DNA of 32,018 nucleotides from Planctomycetota bacterium (GCA_022564665.1 JADFKZ010000013.1:1-32018), one strand, 5' to 3'; positions 1 to 8,030 are shown, counted from the stretch's first letter. The notes: generated from the letters alone by a model not told the origin. A program made the numbers and translations.

Positions 1-3
1 GTA

Positions 4-51
4 TCGGCAGGAGAAGGCGGTCGGCACATCTTCGCCGGACAGCCGACAGCC
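4..51 (-). repeat. Dispersed intergenic repeat, inverted partner at 19465
   Basis: The reverse complement of this stretch matches 19465-19513 closely, sharing GGCTGTCGGCT and then GTGCCGACCGCCTTCTC. It belongs to a family of short intergenic sequences rich in GCTGTCGGCT-type words that also shows up near 180-200, 10921-10945 and 29480-29500. No coding potential is seen. Function unknown. Confidence 0.55.
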
Positions 52-56
52 CGTTG

Positions 57-235
57 TTGGGTGGCTGTGACGGAGTCCCGATCGAATCGGGACGACGCCA
101 CGGTTGGTCCGACGACGAAAAGACCGGGGCTTCGCCCCGACGGACTCGGGACTCAGCCCCAGCTACCCAGAGATTGCTAGCAGCTGATAGCTGACAGCCT
201 CTTTCTCCGCGGCCCTCCGCGGTGAATCTTTGTCT
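57..235 (+). repeat. Composite intergenic repeat block, left copy
   Basis: Positions 91-235 align, in inverted orientation, with 30236-30385 over most of their length. Shared parts include GACGACGCCACGGTTGGTCC, the run AAAGACCGGG, GGGACTCAG followed by CCAGC, AGATTGC, and the end CCTCCGCGGTGAATCTT. Positions 57-82 and 147-172 are imperfect inverted repeats of each other (TGGGTGGCTG then GAGTCCCGA against TGGGTAGCTG then GAGTCCCGA), so 57-172 looks like a small palindromic element. The end near 205-230 matches the CCGCGGAGG family seen at 5354 and 5581. The block lies just 3' of ftsH, and nothing else is seen in 1-273. Confidence 0.65.
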
Positions 236-273
236 TCTTCGCCTACTTCGGCGGGCGGCACAGCCGGCCCTGG

Positions 274-2370
274 CTATGCCGGTGACGGCATGATGTCGCC
301 CGTGGGCTCCTCGTCCGACTGCTCCTCGGTGACGGGCTTCTTGCTCGGCGGCGGGTTGGTGGTCCTGCACGCCTCCTTCTCCAGAAGCTCGCCGACGGTG
401 GGTTTGTCCAGTCGCTCACCACGGGTCAGTCGCTGGACCTCCTCCCCCTGCAATGTCTCATACTTCAGAAGCGCCTCGGCGACGGCGACGGTCTCGTCCC
501 AGTTCTTCTCGATGATCTTCTCGGCCTTGGCGTATGCCTCATCGATGAGACGCTTGACCTCCTCATCGATGATCCGAGCGGTCTCATCGGAGTAGTCGCG
601 GTCGGCAATGAGGGCCTCACGGTCTTCGTCTCCCGCGTAGTGAACAAATCCGAGCTTGTCCGACATGCCCCATTGCAGGATCATGTACCGCGCGAACCGC
701 GTGACCTGCTGGATGTCCATAGCGGCGCCGGAGGAGATGTCTCCCGTCTTACGGTTCTCGGCAATACGGCCGCCGCAAAGAGCCTGCATGGTGTCCATCA
801 GGTGCTTGCGGCCAAAGCCGTAGCGATCCTTTTCAGGGAGGCTGAACGTGGCTCCGATGGCCTGGCCCCGCGGGATGATGGTCACTTTGTGGACGGGGTC
901 GGCGTGCTCCACCAGGGTTTGCACGACGGCGTGCCCGGCCTCGTGGTAGGCGGTGGCCACCCGCTCCTCCTGCTCGATCTTGTGGCTGGTGCGGGCTCTG
1001 CCGAACCGGACCTTGTCGCGGGACTCCTCCAGGTCGTCCATCTCGACACAGTCCTTGTTGGCCATTGTGGCCAGAATGGCCGCCTCGTTGATGACGGCGG
1101 CCAGATCAGCCCCCGAGAACATGGGCGTGCCTCGGGCCAGCCGCTCCAGGTCGATGTTGGGGCCCATCGTCACTTTCTTGGAGTGCACCTCGAGGATCTG
1201 CTTGCGGCCCAGCAGGTCGGGCAGCGGCACCACGACCTGCCGATCGAAACGACCGGGTCGGGTCAGCGCCGGATCGAGCACGTCTGAGCGGTTGGTGGCG
1301 GCGATTACGATTACTTGGTCGTTGGCCTCGAACCCGTCCATCTCGACGAGGATCGCGTTGAGCGTCTGCTCGCGCTCGTCGTGGCCGCCGGTCGTAAAGC
1401 CGCCGCCGCGGCGGCGGCCGACCGCGTCGATCTCGTCGAGAAAGATGATGCACGGTGAGTTTTCTTTGGCCTGCTTGAAGAGATCGCGGACACGGCTTGC
1501 CCCGACGCCGACGAACATCTCCACGAAGTCGGATCCCGAGATGGAGAAGAACGGCACATCGGCTTCGCCTGCGATCGCCTTGGCCAGCAGGGTCTTGCCA
1601 CATCCCGGCGGGCCTACCAGCAGCACGCCTCGCGGTATGCGGCCGCCGAGCCGTTGGAATTTCTTGGGGTTCTCGAGAAACGCCACGAGTTCCTGGACCT
1701 CATCCTGCGCCTCTTTGACGCCGGCGACGTTCTCGAAGGTGACGTTGATGCTCTCCTTGGTAGCCAGGCGATGCCGTGACTTTCCGAAGCTGCCGAGCAT
1801 CCCTCCAGGGCCGGCGCCGGCGGATCGCATCGAGCGCGCGATGAAGAACCAGATCAGCAGGATCAGCAGGATGAAGGGGGCGAGGGAGATCAGTAACTGC
1901 ATCCACACGCTGGTGCCCGTCTCCGCCTTCCACTGTATGCCCATCTCGTCGAGCTGTTTGATATAGAACTCGCGGTTGAGGGCGTCGATCCGCACCCAGA
2001 CCGACTCGCCCGTTGGCGAACCCGGCCCCGGTTTCCTGATCCCCGTGATCCGATCGTCGTGAACCGTGACGGCCACTTGCTCGTCAATATCCGGGGTGGT
2101 CTCGGGAACGAGGACAAAACCGTCATTCTCCAGATAGCTCTTGAATGTTTCCCAGCTCGGGACCTCCCTCCCGCGACCTCTCGTGCCGTTGAGGAGGAAG
2201 AAGAGCATGATCAGAAGCGACAGGACCATCACCCAGCTCATCAGCCCTCGGCTCAGCTTCACGGACGGCGGCGGTATCGGGCCCTTTCCGGAGCCGCCTG
2301 CGCCTCCATCATCCCCTGGCGGCTTGGTGCCGGGCGATTTCTTGTCGTCGTGCTTGCGATTGTCTGCCAT
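274..2370 (-). CDS. ftsH: ATP-dependent zinc metalloprotease FtsH
   Basis: This is the membrane-anchored AAA+ protease that unfolds and degrades membrane and regulatory proteins. The chosen ATG at 2370 gives 698 residues. A longer in-frame extension to 2556 would overlap the preceding gene and adds no recognisable sequence. Two membrane segments (about 43-62 and 157-179) bracket a periplasmic domain. The AAA domain has Walker A GPPGCGKT at 253-260, Walker B FLDEID and the second region of homology ending GRFDR. The zinc site HEAGH is at 476-480. The C-terminal tail is acidic and proline-rich. It is the last gene of a leftward group, 37 bp after the lptE-like gene. No strong ribosome-binding site is visible. 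Confidence 0.97.
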   Translation of the reverse strand: MADNRKHDDKKSPGTKPPGDDGGAGGSGKGPIPPPSVKLSRGLMSWVMVLSLLIMLFFLLNGTRGRGREVPSWETFKSYLENDGFVLVPETTPDIDEQVAVTVHDDRITGIRKPGPGSPTGESVWVRIDALNREFYIKQLDEMGIQWKAETGTSVWMQLLISLAPFILLILLIWFFIARSMRSAGAGPGGMLGSFGKSRHRLATKESINVTFENVAGVKEAQDEVQELVAFLENPKKFQRLGGRIPRGVLLVGPPGCGKTLLAKAIAGEADVPFFSISGSDFVEMFVGVGASRVRDLFKQAKENSPCIIFLDEIDAVGRRRGGGFTTGGHDEREQTLNAILVEMDGFEANDQVIVIAATNRSDVLDPALTRPGRFDRQVVVPLPDLLGRKQILEVHSKKVTMGPNIDLERLARGTPMFSGADLAAVINEAAILATMANKDCVEMDDLEESRDKVRFGRARTSHKIEQEERVATAYHEAGHAVVQTLVEHADPVHKVTIIPRGQAIGATFSLPEKDRYGFGRKHLMDTMQALCGGRIAENRKTGDISSGAAMDIQQVTRFARYMILQWGMSDKLGFVHYAGDEDREALIADRDYSDETARIIDEEVKRLIDEAYAKAEKIIEKNWDETVAVAEALLKYETLQGEEVQRLTRGERLDKPTVGELLEKEACRTTNPPPSKKPVTEEQSDEEPTGDIMPSPA

Positions 2371-2407
2371 GAGGATCCCAGGAAACGGGCCGGTGGTGAA
2401 CACCCGG

Positions 2408-2926
2408 TTACCAGTCGGCACGCATCTGGCCGACGATGTCCCGAGCCAATCGCTGTACGACTGCAAACTCACCGAGTTCGATTGGCTCGCCGGTCGGTCG
2501 CGACGGTACGAACAGGCTGTGACCGGTGAATGACTGGAGTTGAAGCAGCGGCTCACCCGTACGGAGGTTGCTCCACTGAAGGTCGATCGTCACACTCAAG
2601 GTGACCTCTTCACTCAAACCTGTCAGCGGGGATTTCGAGAGCTGAACTCTCCGGACGTTACGTATCCGTCCGGTAAGAATCGTATCCGAGCGGTCCACCG
2701 AAGTCACCTTGTAGGGCGTGCGTGCCTCGATCTCCTTGATGAGCGCATCGGCCAGCTCGAATTCCAGATTGCGCTCAAAGGCGCTGTTGTCAAAAATCTC
2801 CACGGCCACCGTGGAAATGCCGGCGGGAAAGGGCGACACTGGCGCGTACCCCCGCGTGGGGTCGGAAGCGCACCCGCCGGCAAGAAACGCAACCAGAAGC
2901 ACGCCGGGCACGCTCCACCGCGTCAC
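2408..2926 (-). CDS. lptE: LptE-like outer-membrane lipoprotein
   Basis: Predicted lipoprotein of 172 residues. The N-terminus is a short signal with lipobox LAGGC and lipidation cysteine C19. The body matches what is known of LptE-type LPS-assembly lipoproteins: an opening strand with VAVEIFDNS, a segment reading LADALIKEIEAR, then repeated strand segments. In the LPS export pathway LptE plugs and folds the LptD barrel. LptD is not in this window. The start is GTG, overlapping the stop of the upstream bamD-like gene by 4 bp (GTGA), which indicates translational coupling. The assignment to LptE rather than another small lipoprotein rests on fold-like features and neighbours, so it is moderate. 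Confidence 0.7.
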   Translation of the reverse strand: MTRWSVPGVLLVAFLAGGCASDPTRGYAPVSPFPAGISTVAVEIFDNSAFERNLEFELADALIKEIEARTPYKVTSVDRSDTILTGRIRNVRRVQLSKSPLTGLSEEVTLSVTIDLQWSNLRTGEPLLQLQSFTGHSLFVPSRPTGEPIELGEFAVVQRLARDIVGQMRADW

Positions 2927-4005
2927 GGCTGACCCCCTCCGGGCGCGTCGCGGCCCTGAGCTGGATCGTCGGACTTGCCGGCGGACGCGGGGCCGCTCGG
3001 CATGGGCCCGCGAAGGCTTCGGTAGTTGGGCGCCGTGGCCCGCACGGTGGCGGGGAGCTGCGGAAGCAAGCGGTGAGCGAGCGTGAGCGCCTCGGTCGCC
3101 GCCACGGATCGTGGATAGCGCTCAAGCAGTCGGCGGAGGATCAACTCCGCGGCGATTGGGTCACCGGTCCGCTCGTACCACTGGGCGGTCATCAGCAGCT
3201 TGCGGGCATCCATTTCGTCGACGCGGATGAGCATGGCGTCCGCGCCGACACGCTCGGCGGTGGCGGGCTCGAGGTTCATGAGGACCTCGAGGCTCCGGCG
3301 CGCATCGTGAAGGCCGGTGGCGTCGAACTCAGGACCCTTGAACGTCGCCAAATGAGCGATCGAAATCGCCCATCTGGCCTTGCTGACGTGCCGCGACCTC
3401 GGATGGTTCTCCAGAAAGATGGTGTACATGTTGACCGCCAGCTGCATCCTTCCGCGTCTGTAGTAGAAATCGGCCAGCTCGATGGCCGCCCGCTCAGCCA
3501 GAGCGCTGCCGGGCAGCCGCTCCTGGATCAGGATCAGCAGCTCCTGCGCTTCATCGCCGGCGTCGAGAAGCCGCATACCCAACAGCTTGCGCTTGGTTCC
3601 GGTGGCGTAGAGCCTGGCGATCTCGTACTCACGCTCCAGGGCGGTCACAAAGGCCTCGCTCGCCGGGAAGGTCCGGGCAACGTGCTCATAGTCAAAGAGC
3701 GCGTCGTAGTACTTCGCCTGGGCCTTCAAGGCGTCACCCTTGATCAGGTACGCCTCTGGCAGAAGCGGATGGTGCTGGTTGCGATCGATCCAGGCGGCGG
3801 CCAGCTTCTGGGCTTCCTTCACGAGGCCGTCGGCCAGCGCTCGGCGCGCCTGGGTCAGCTGGCCTTCGGGGGAGAGCGGATCGAAGGTGCCGACCGCCTC
3901 CCAGGTCTCGTTCTCCGAAAGGATGTAGTGCTGCTGGCCGACGACCGTCGGCCCGCCGAGCCCGAGCCCGACAGCAGCCCCGAGAGGCCACGCGGCACGC
4001 TTCAT
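2923..4005 (-). CDS. bamD: BamD-like TPR envelope protein
   Basis: A 360-residue protein with an N-terminal signal sequence (hydrophobic about 5-22, likely cut before QQHY). Helical TPR-type repeats follow, for example around KGDALKAQAKYYDALFDY and ELADFYYRRGRMQLAV, the pattern of BamD/YfiO outer-membrane assembly factors. Unlike proteobacterial BamD there is no lipobox cysteine in the signal region, and the C-terminus has a Pro/Gly-rich tail. It is the first gene of the leftward bamD-lptE-ftsH group and overlaps the next start by 4 bp. Repeat units lie at 4073-4376, immediately upstream. No clear promoter was found between them. It could instead be another TPR periplasmic protein such as a CpoB type. 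Confidence 0.65.
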   Translation of the reverse strand: MKRAAWPLGAAVGLGLGGPTVVGQQHYILSENETWEAVGTFDPLSPEGQLTQARRALADGLVKEAQKLAAAWIDRNQHHPLLPEAYLIKGDALKAQAKYYDALFDYEHVARTFPASEAFVTALEREYEIARLYATGTKRKLLGMRLLDAGDEAQELLILIQERLPGSALAERAAIELADFYYRRGRMQLAVNMYTIFLENHPRSRHVSKARWAISIAHLATFKGPEFDATGLHDARRSLEVLMNLEPATAERVGADAMLIRVDEMDARKLLMTAQWYERTGDPIAAELILRRLLERYPRSVAATEALTLAHRLLPQLPATVRATAPNYRSLRGPMPSGPASAGKSDDPAQGRDAPGGGQP

Positions 4006-4072
4006 GACCGCATCGTAGGGTCACCAGAGCCCAATGGCGACTCGCAGGGTCATGGATCGGGATCGTGGCGCT

Positions 4073-4376
4073 ATTTCGAGCGCTCCGTACGGCCTCGCGG
4101 CGTCGCGGCGTCCTTGCCACTCTTGTTCAGCAGCCCTCCGGGCTGCGGGGCCGCTCTTGTTTGTCAGCCCGCCGGGCTGAGGGCCGATACTCGCTTTGGT
4201 ACGCCGCCGCGAATTCATTCGCGGCGGCTGACCGGACGTTGGCTTACTTTGGCCGCTACGCTTGGACGCAAACTGCGAGGTGTTTCGAGCGCTCCGTAGC
4301 GGCCTCCGGCCGCACACTCGCTCTGGTGGCTCCGCGGCCGATTCAATCGGCCGCTACGCTTGGACGCAAACTGCGC
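4073..4376 (-). repeat. Palindromic repeat family, two units in tandem
   Basis: On the minus strand, unit one (4376-4281) starts GCGCAGTTTGCGTCCAAGCG and ends GGAGCGCTCGAAACA. Unit two (4277-4073) starts with the same word and ends GGAGCGCTCGAAA, but has a longer divergent middle containing extra small palindromes. The ends match the copies inside fliP (9526) and in the glycosyltransferase (31046). Unit one replaces the usual GCGGCGGCGGATGAATTCGC palindrome by GGCCGATTGAATCGGCC, a different sequence with the same symmetry. It lies between the divergent starts of the bamD-like and lipid kinase genes. Confidence 0.85.
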
Positions 4377-4387
4377 TACTCCAGCAG

Positions 4388-4415
4388 TTGTATGCCGCTC
4401 TTTGCCTGATATTGT
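4388..4415 (+). promoter_or_regulatory. Candidate promoter of lipid kinase, leaderless geometry
   Basis: TTGTAT (4388-4393), a 16-nt spacer and TATTGT (4410-4415). The expected transcription start would fall on or next to the ATG at 4421, and no ribosome-binding site precedes that ATG. A leaderless transcript would explain this. Judged by eye only. Confidence 0.35.
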
Positions 4416-4420
4416 TCCCC

Positions 4421-5317
4421 ATGCGGGTGATGATTGTCGTCAACCCACGTTCCGGCTCGGGGAGGGCTGCGCGGGCCGGGGTCCGAATCGACGCCTGCCT
4501 CCGGCGGGCGGGGTATGACACTGACTGCGCCGAGACGCATGGCGATCGAGCCGAGGAGTGGCTCGATGACCGGCTTGAAAAAGCCGGGGCATTGCTGGTT
4601 GTGGGCGGAGACGGCGCTGTGAGGAGTGTGGCGGCCACCGCGATTCGGACCGGCACACCCATCTACCACGTTCCCTACGGGACCGCCAACCTTTTCGCCC
4701 GCGCATTTGGAATGAAGCGGCGCGCCGATATCGTCTTGCGGTCGCTTCGGTGTTGCCACATTCATCGGGTGGATGTGGGTATCGCCAACGGGCAGACCTT
4801 CGTGTTGATGGCGTCGATCGGCTACGACGCCCAGGTCGTGTACGACTTGGCCAACCGGCGCCGACGCGCGATCTCGCGGCTGTCCTATGTGGCTCCGATG
4901 CTCCGGCAGCTTTTTGCCTGGCGGCCGATGGAGCTCGCTGTGACCGTCGACGGCGAGCAGATTGACCTCGATACTGGATGCGGGTTGTTGATCGTGGCCA
5001 ACTGCCGGCACTACATGTGGCGGCTGGACCCAGTCCGTCGGGCGGTCATGACTGATGGGCAGCTGGACGTGGCCGTTTTTCCGGCGAGGTCCCGGTCGGA
5101 TTTGCTCCGGTGGATCGTCAAGTGCGCGGCCGGCCGCCAGCTGGCCGATCCGGCACTGGTGTATCGGATGGGCCGGCGTGTGGAGATTGTCTGCAGCGAG
5201 CCGCAGCGGCTCCAGATCGACGGTGATCCACCCGCCGGGGCGGCGGGTGGTATGGTGCGAAAGGTTGATCTGAGCGTACAGCCGCGAGCACTGGGCGTTC
5301 TCCTGCCCATCCGCTAG
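4421..5317 (+). CDS. Diacylglycerol kinase family lipid kinase
   Basis: A 298-residue protein of the DAGK catalytic/YegS/BmrU family, which phosphorylates diacylglycerol-like or sphingoid lipids using ATP. Visible elements are the opening strand VVNPRSGSG, a glycine-rich GGDGAV at 62-67 (the family norm is GGDGT, so Ala replaces Thr at 66), YGTANLFARAF at 86-96 (usually GTANDFAR, so Leu replaces Asp), GYDAQVV, and the C-terminal IDGDP. The start was set at the ATG before RVMIVVNP, since the longer open frame upstream runs through repeat DNA. It stands alone between a repeat cluster and a repeat-bounded pseudogene. The two motif changes make the substrate uncertain. Confidence 0.88.
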   Translation: MRVMIVVNPRSGSGRAARAGVRIDACLRRAGYDTDCAETHGDRAEEWLDDRLEKAGALLVVGGDGAVRSVAATAIRTGTPIYHVPYGTANLFARAFGMKRRADIVLRSLRCCHIHRVDVGIANGQTFVLMASIGYDAQVVYDLANRRRRAISRLSYVAPMLRQLFAWRPMELAVTVDGEQIDLDTGCGLLIVANCRHYMWRLDPVRRAVMTDGQLDVAVFPARSRSDLLRWIVKCAAGRQLADPALVYRMGRRVEIVCSEPQRLQIDGDPPAGAAGGMVRKVDLSVQPRALGVLLPIR

Positions 5318-5353
5318 CGCCGTTTCCACTTGGCCAGTTTCAGGCTCCGAAGA

Positions 5354-5367
5354 ACTCACCGCGGAGG
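5354..5367 (+). repeat. Left arm of 14-bp inverted repeat
   Basis: ACTCACCGCGGAGG, repeated perfectly in inverted orientation at 5581-5594. The two arms bound the GxxExxYE remnant. The same CCGCGGAGG word occurs at about 210-230 and 30240-30260. Confidence 0.7.
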
Positions 5368-5390
5368 GCCCCAGAGAGCCGCAGAGAAGC

Positions 5391-5571
5391 AAACAAGGCC
5401 GATGCTGGATCGAGCTGACGCCGGTTCCGGAGTCCCCGACTGATCAGCTCATGCGCCAAGACAGGTCTCGTATGCAGACTCGAGCAGGCCCGGCCCGAGC
5501 GAACGGTGGACTCGAATCGCGGCTCCGATGATCCGGCGGGTCAGCTTCTCAGGGACCAGCACCTGTTCCAC
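5391..5571 (-). pseudogene. GxxExxYE-family gene remnant, frameshifted and truncated
   Basis: Read on the minus strand from GTG 5571, the frame encodes [19 protein letters not shown] followed by [10 protein letters not shown]. This contains the signature GLLESAYE and the usual lead-in of the GxxExxYE family (PF13366, a PD-(D/E)XK-like fold of unknown role). One extra base at about 5458-5459 stops this frame at GA-stop. Removing it restores [17 protein letters not shown], the normal continuation. After about 55 codons homology ends, whereas intact members are about 125 residues, so the predicted catalytic part is gone. The remnant is bounded by 14-bp inverted repeats. Nothing else is recognised in 5318-5822. 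Confidence 0.75.
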
Positions 5572-5580
5572 CTCCGCGGT

Positions 5581-5594
5581 CCTCCGCGGTGAGT
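5581..5594 (-). repeat. Right arm of 14-bp inverted repeat
   Basis: CCTCCGCGGTGAGT, the exact reverse complement of 5354-5367. It lies just upstream of the GxxExxYE remnant's start and contributes a GGAGG next to it. Confidence 0.7.
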
Positions 5595-5822
5595 CTTTCA
5601 TGGGTGCTGAGGATACCGGCCCTCACGAAACATCCTGGGATTGTGGCGTTTCTGCGGAGCGAACGCGAAAGTCTCTTTCTGGAAGAGGCGCTGGCACATC
5701 GGGCGGGCCCCCGGTGTCGCAGCCGGCCCTCAAGTCCGCCCCGGACGGTTCCGATGAGCCTTCCAGGGCCGGATCGAGTCGGATTTCGGGCAAGGCACCT
5801 CCGCGCCCCGAGGGAGATCGCT

Positions 5823-6596
5823 GTGGACATCGCCACCTTTCTCGGGCTCTTCCTGGGCTTCCTGCTGGTGCTCGTGGCGATTCTGATCGGTGGCGATATC
5901 GTCACGTACCTCAACGCGCCGTCGGTATTTATCGTGGTCGGCGGGGCCATGGCCGCGACCTTGGCTTCGATGCCGCTTGCGCGATTCTCAAAGCTGCCCC
6001 TGGTTGTCATGAAGACGCTCATGTCCAAGCCCCAGGACTCGCCGCAGCTGATTCGCCAGATTGTCGAGCTGGCGGAGATCGCCCGCCGCGACGGCATCCT
6101 CGCGCTGGAAGCGATGGTCGACGGGATGAAGGACTCCTTCCTCATTCGGGGCATCCAGATGGCCGTGGACGGAACCGACCCCGAGATCATCCAGACCATC
6201 ATGGAGACCGAGCTGGAGATCCTGCTGGAGCGGCACGAAGCGGGCAAGGGGATGCTGGACTCCCTGGGCCGGTACGCCCCGGCGTTCGGGATGATCGGTA
6301 CGCTCATCGGTCTGGTGGCCATGCTCCAGAACATGGAAGACCCCTCGCAGATCGGGTCCGGCATGGCGACGGCCCTTCTGACCACGCTCTACGGCGCGCT
6401 ACTGGCCAACATCCTGTTCCTGCCCATGGCCGAAAAGCTCGCGTATCGCTCCGCGGAAGAGGCCCTGTCCAAGACGATCATCATTCACGGCGTCATGGCG
6501 ATCCAGAGCGGTGACAACCCGCGGACGGTGGAATCCAAACTGATGACGTTCCTGCCGCCGGAGCAGAGGCCGCAGACCCACGCGAGGGCCGCGTGA
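5823..6596 (+). CDS. motA: Flagellar motor stator protein MotA
   Basis: A 257-residue proton-channel stator subunit with four membrane segments (about 4-23, 33-50, 151-170, 185-206) and the large cytoplasmic loop that contacts FliG. The loop has ARRDGILALE at 87-96, matching the conserved Arg and Glu used in the rotor interface. P153 in RYAPAFGMIGTLIG is the conserved channel proline. The GTG at 5823 was chosen because GAGGGAG stands just before it and the protein then begins with the first membrane helix. A longer open frame to 5589 has no family likeness. motB starts 4 bp after the stop. This is the first gene of the flagellar block. Confidence 0.95.
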   Translation: MDIATFLGLFLGFLLVLVAILIGGDIVTYLNAPSVFIVVGGAMAATLASMPLARFSKLPLVVMKTLMSKPQDSPQLIRQIVELAEIARRDGILALEAMVDGMKDSFLIRGIQMAVDGTDPEIIQTIMETELEILLERHEAGKGMLDSLGRYAPAFGMIGTLIGLVAMLQNMEDPSQIGSGMATALLTTLYGALLANILFLPMAEKLAYRSAEEALSKTIIIHGVMAIQSGDNPRTVESKLMTFLPPEQRPQTHARAA

Positions 6597-6600
6597 GATC

Positions 6601-7359
6601 ATGTCCAAGCGTCCCAAGAAGCGGGAGCACGGGCTTCCACCGTGGGTCATCATCTTCGGCGACATGATGACGCTGTTGCTGTGCTTCTTCATCCTGCTCC
6701 AGATGTTCTCCGAACTGAAGAAGGACCGTGAGTACCAGCGGGTGGTTACCGCGATCAAGGAGGCCTTCGGCTACTCCGGTGGAGTCGGTGTGCTGCCCAT
6801 CGATGATCCACCAGTCCGCTCGATCATCGAGACGCTGGAGACCCTGGCCGTCAAGAACTACTCAGAAATACATGACAGCCAGTCGCCGACTGACAGCATC
6901 GAGGGCATCCATTTGCGCGTCAAGAAAGTCCGCGAAGGGCTGATGTTCACCATCGGGGGCCCCAGCTCCTTTGACGAGCAGTCCGCCGAGGTCAAGCCGT
7001 CGGTCGTCAAGGAGATCGAGAAGCTGTCCGTTCTGCTGGCGGGGCGCCTCAACAAGATCTCCGTTCGCGGCCACGCCGCCGCCAAGTACCTTTCCGAGTC
7101 CTCGGTCTGGCAGGACCTCGACGAGCTGAGCTACCACCGTGCCCGGAACGTCAAGGAGGTCCTGGTGAGGTTTGGCCTGGATGACCGCGTCTTCCGGTTG
7201 GAGGCCGTGGGAACCCGTGAGCCGGTGAATCCCCGGGCCGTCGACGCGGCGGCCGCGGCGGAAAACCGGAGGGTGGAAATCATCCTCACCGAGGAGTTGG
7301 TCGAGGAAACGAATGCGGACCCGTATTTTGCAGACCCCAACCTCGCCCGCGGAGGCTAG
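6601..7359 (+). CDS. motB: Flagellar motor stator protein MotB
   Basis: A 252-residue partner of MotA that anchors the stator to peptidoglycan. A basic cytoplasmic tail leads to one membrane helix, about 13-34, carrying D21 in FGDMMTLLLCFF, the conserved proton-binding aspartate. A linker and an OmpA-like domain (about 115-245) follow, with RGHAAAKYL, the SYHRARNVKEVL helix and the closing NRRVEIIL. The first loop of the OmpA domain has HAAA where HTDD-type residues are common, a divergence from E. coli. It sits 4 bp after motA and ends 4 bp before fliL, so the three are surely cotranscribed. Confidence 0.95.
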   Translation: MSKRPKKREHGLPPWVIIFGDMMTLLLCFFILLQMFSELKKDREYQRVVTAIKEAFGYSGGVGVLPIDDPPVRSIIETLETLAVKNYSEIHDSQSPTDSIEGIHLRVKKVREGLMFTIGGPSSFDEQSAEVKPSVVKEIEKLSVLLAGRLNKISVRGHAAAKYLSESSVWQDLDELSYHRARNVKEVLVRFGLDDRVFRLEAVGTREPVNPRAVDAAAAAENRRVEIILTEELVEETNADPYFADPNLARGG

Positions 7360-7363
7360 AGCG

Positions 7364-7894
7364 ATGACCCAAGAGCTTGAAGCGGCTACAGATGACCGGA
7401 AATCGGGGAAATCGACCCTGGTAAAGATCCTCCTGGTGGGGAGCATCCTCGTCGTGGAGGCCGCGGTCATTATCGGTGCCATGGTGCTCCTGAGCGGTCC
7501 CCCCGAGGTCGAGGCCTCCAACGTCAAGGCCGCGCTGGAGGTCGCGGAGGACGAAAAGATCGTGGAGATCCTGGTGCTGGATTCCAAGCTCCCCAATAAC
7601 AAGACCGGCATCACCTACCTCTATGACGCCGAGATCTATGTGCAGGTGAAGAAGCGGTACGAAGTCCGGGTGCGGGAGGAGCTGAACCAGTTCCGCAACG
7701 AGATCAAATCCCAGATCACGGCGATCTGGCGGACCTGCGACCCTCGCGACTTCCAGGAGCCAAACCTCCAGAGCCTGACGCGCAAAGTCGGCGCCCTGCT
7801 AACTGACCGGTTCGGTGTCGATCAACAGCTCAGCGAGCCGATCATGTCCAAATGCGTGATCGTGATGGGCACCGGTTTCCGGGTCGACGGTTGA
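7364..7894 (+). CDS. fliL: Flagellar basal body-associated protein FliL
   Basis: A 176-residue single-pass inner-membrane protein. FliL rings surround the stator and help torque and stator engagement. A charged cytoplasmic N-terminus is followed by a membrane helix at about 19-44 and a periplasmic domain with alternating strand and helix, including a C-terminal region LSEPIMSKCVIVMGTGFRV. Identity rests on topology, size and its place between motB and fliN as much as on sequence, because FliL is poorly conserved. The ATG at 7364 was chosen, 4 bp after motB. An upstream in-frame ATG at 7313 lies inside motB. The stop codon overlaps a TTGACA promoter element. Confidence 0.85.
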   Translation: MTQELEAATDDRKSGKSTLVKILLVGSILVVEAAVIIGAMVLLSGPPEVEASNVKAALEVAEDEKIVEILVLDSKLPNNKTGITYLYDAEIYVQVKKRYEVRVREELNQFRNEIKSQITAIWRTCDPRDFQEPNLQSLTRKVGALLTDRFGVDQQLSEPIMSKCVIVMGTGFRVDG

Positions 7895-7919
7895 CAAACC
7901 GCCTGACGGCTGTGATACA
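7891..7919 (+). promoter_or_regulatory. Candidate sigma-70-type promoter inside the flagellar cluster
   Basis: A perfect TTGACA (7891-7896), a 17-nt spacer and GATACA (7914-7919, or TACATA at 7916). The -35 box overlaps the fliL stop codon. It is followed by three hairpins and a T-run. The -10 box is weak, matching TATAAT at three of six positions. Confidence 0.5.
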
Positions 7920-7920
7920 T

Positions 7921-8030
7921 AGCGCCCCACCGGGTCCACGAATCGTGCCGGTAGCGCGTGTGCGGTCCTTGCAGCGTGAAAGGACCGGCTGACGAACCCC
8001 GCGCGGATTCTGCGCGGAGGCCGCTTTTTG
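7921..8030 (+). ncRNA. Candidate structured leader or small RNA between fliL and fliN
   Basis: Three hairpins in a row. Hairpin 1 pairs ACCGG (7929-7933) with CCGGT (7948-7952), with an inner CACG/CGTG. Hairpin 2 is a perfect 8-bp stem CGGTCCTT (7963-7970)/AAGGACCG (7980-7987) with a 9-nt loop. Hairpin 3 pairs CCGCGC (7999-8004) with GCGCGG (8012-8017). Then GCGG-agg-CCGC is followed by five T at 8025-8029, a terminator-like end. With the TTGACA promoter just upstream, this could be an independent small RNA, or an attenuator leader for fliN to flhB. It does not match tRNA, SRP RNA or the cyclic-di-GMP riboswitches as I know them. Confidence 0.4.

Noticed and set aside
4021-4317. 98-codon open frame on the minus strand
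   Set aside because: Composed mostly of palindromic repeat sequence in a frame other than the one used in fliP and the glycosyltransferase.
7921-8030. tRNA, SRP RNA or cyclic-di-GMP riboswitch in the fliL-fliN gap
   Set aside because: No T-loop or acceptor pairing, no SRP tetraloop signature and no cyclic-di-GMP aptamer core words were found.
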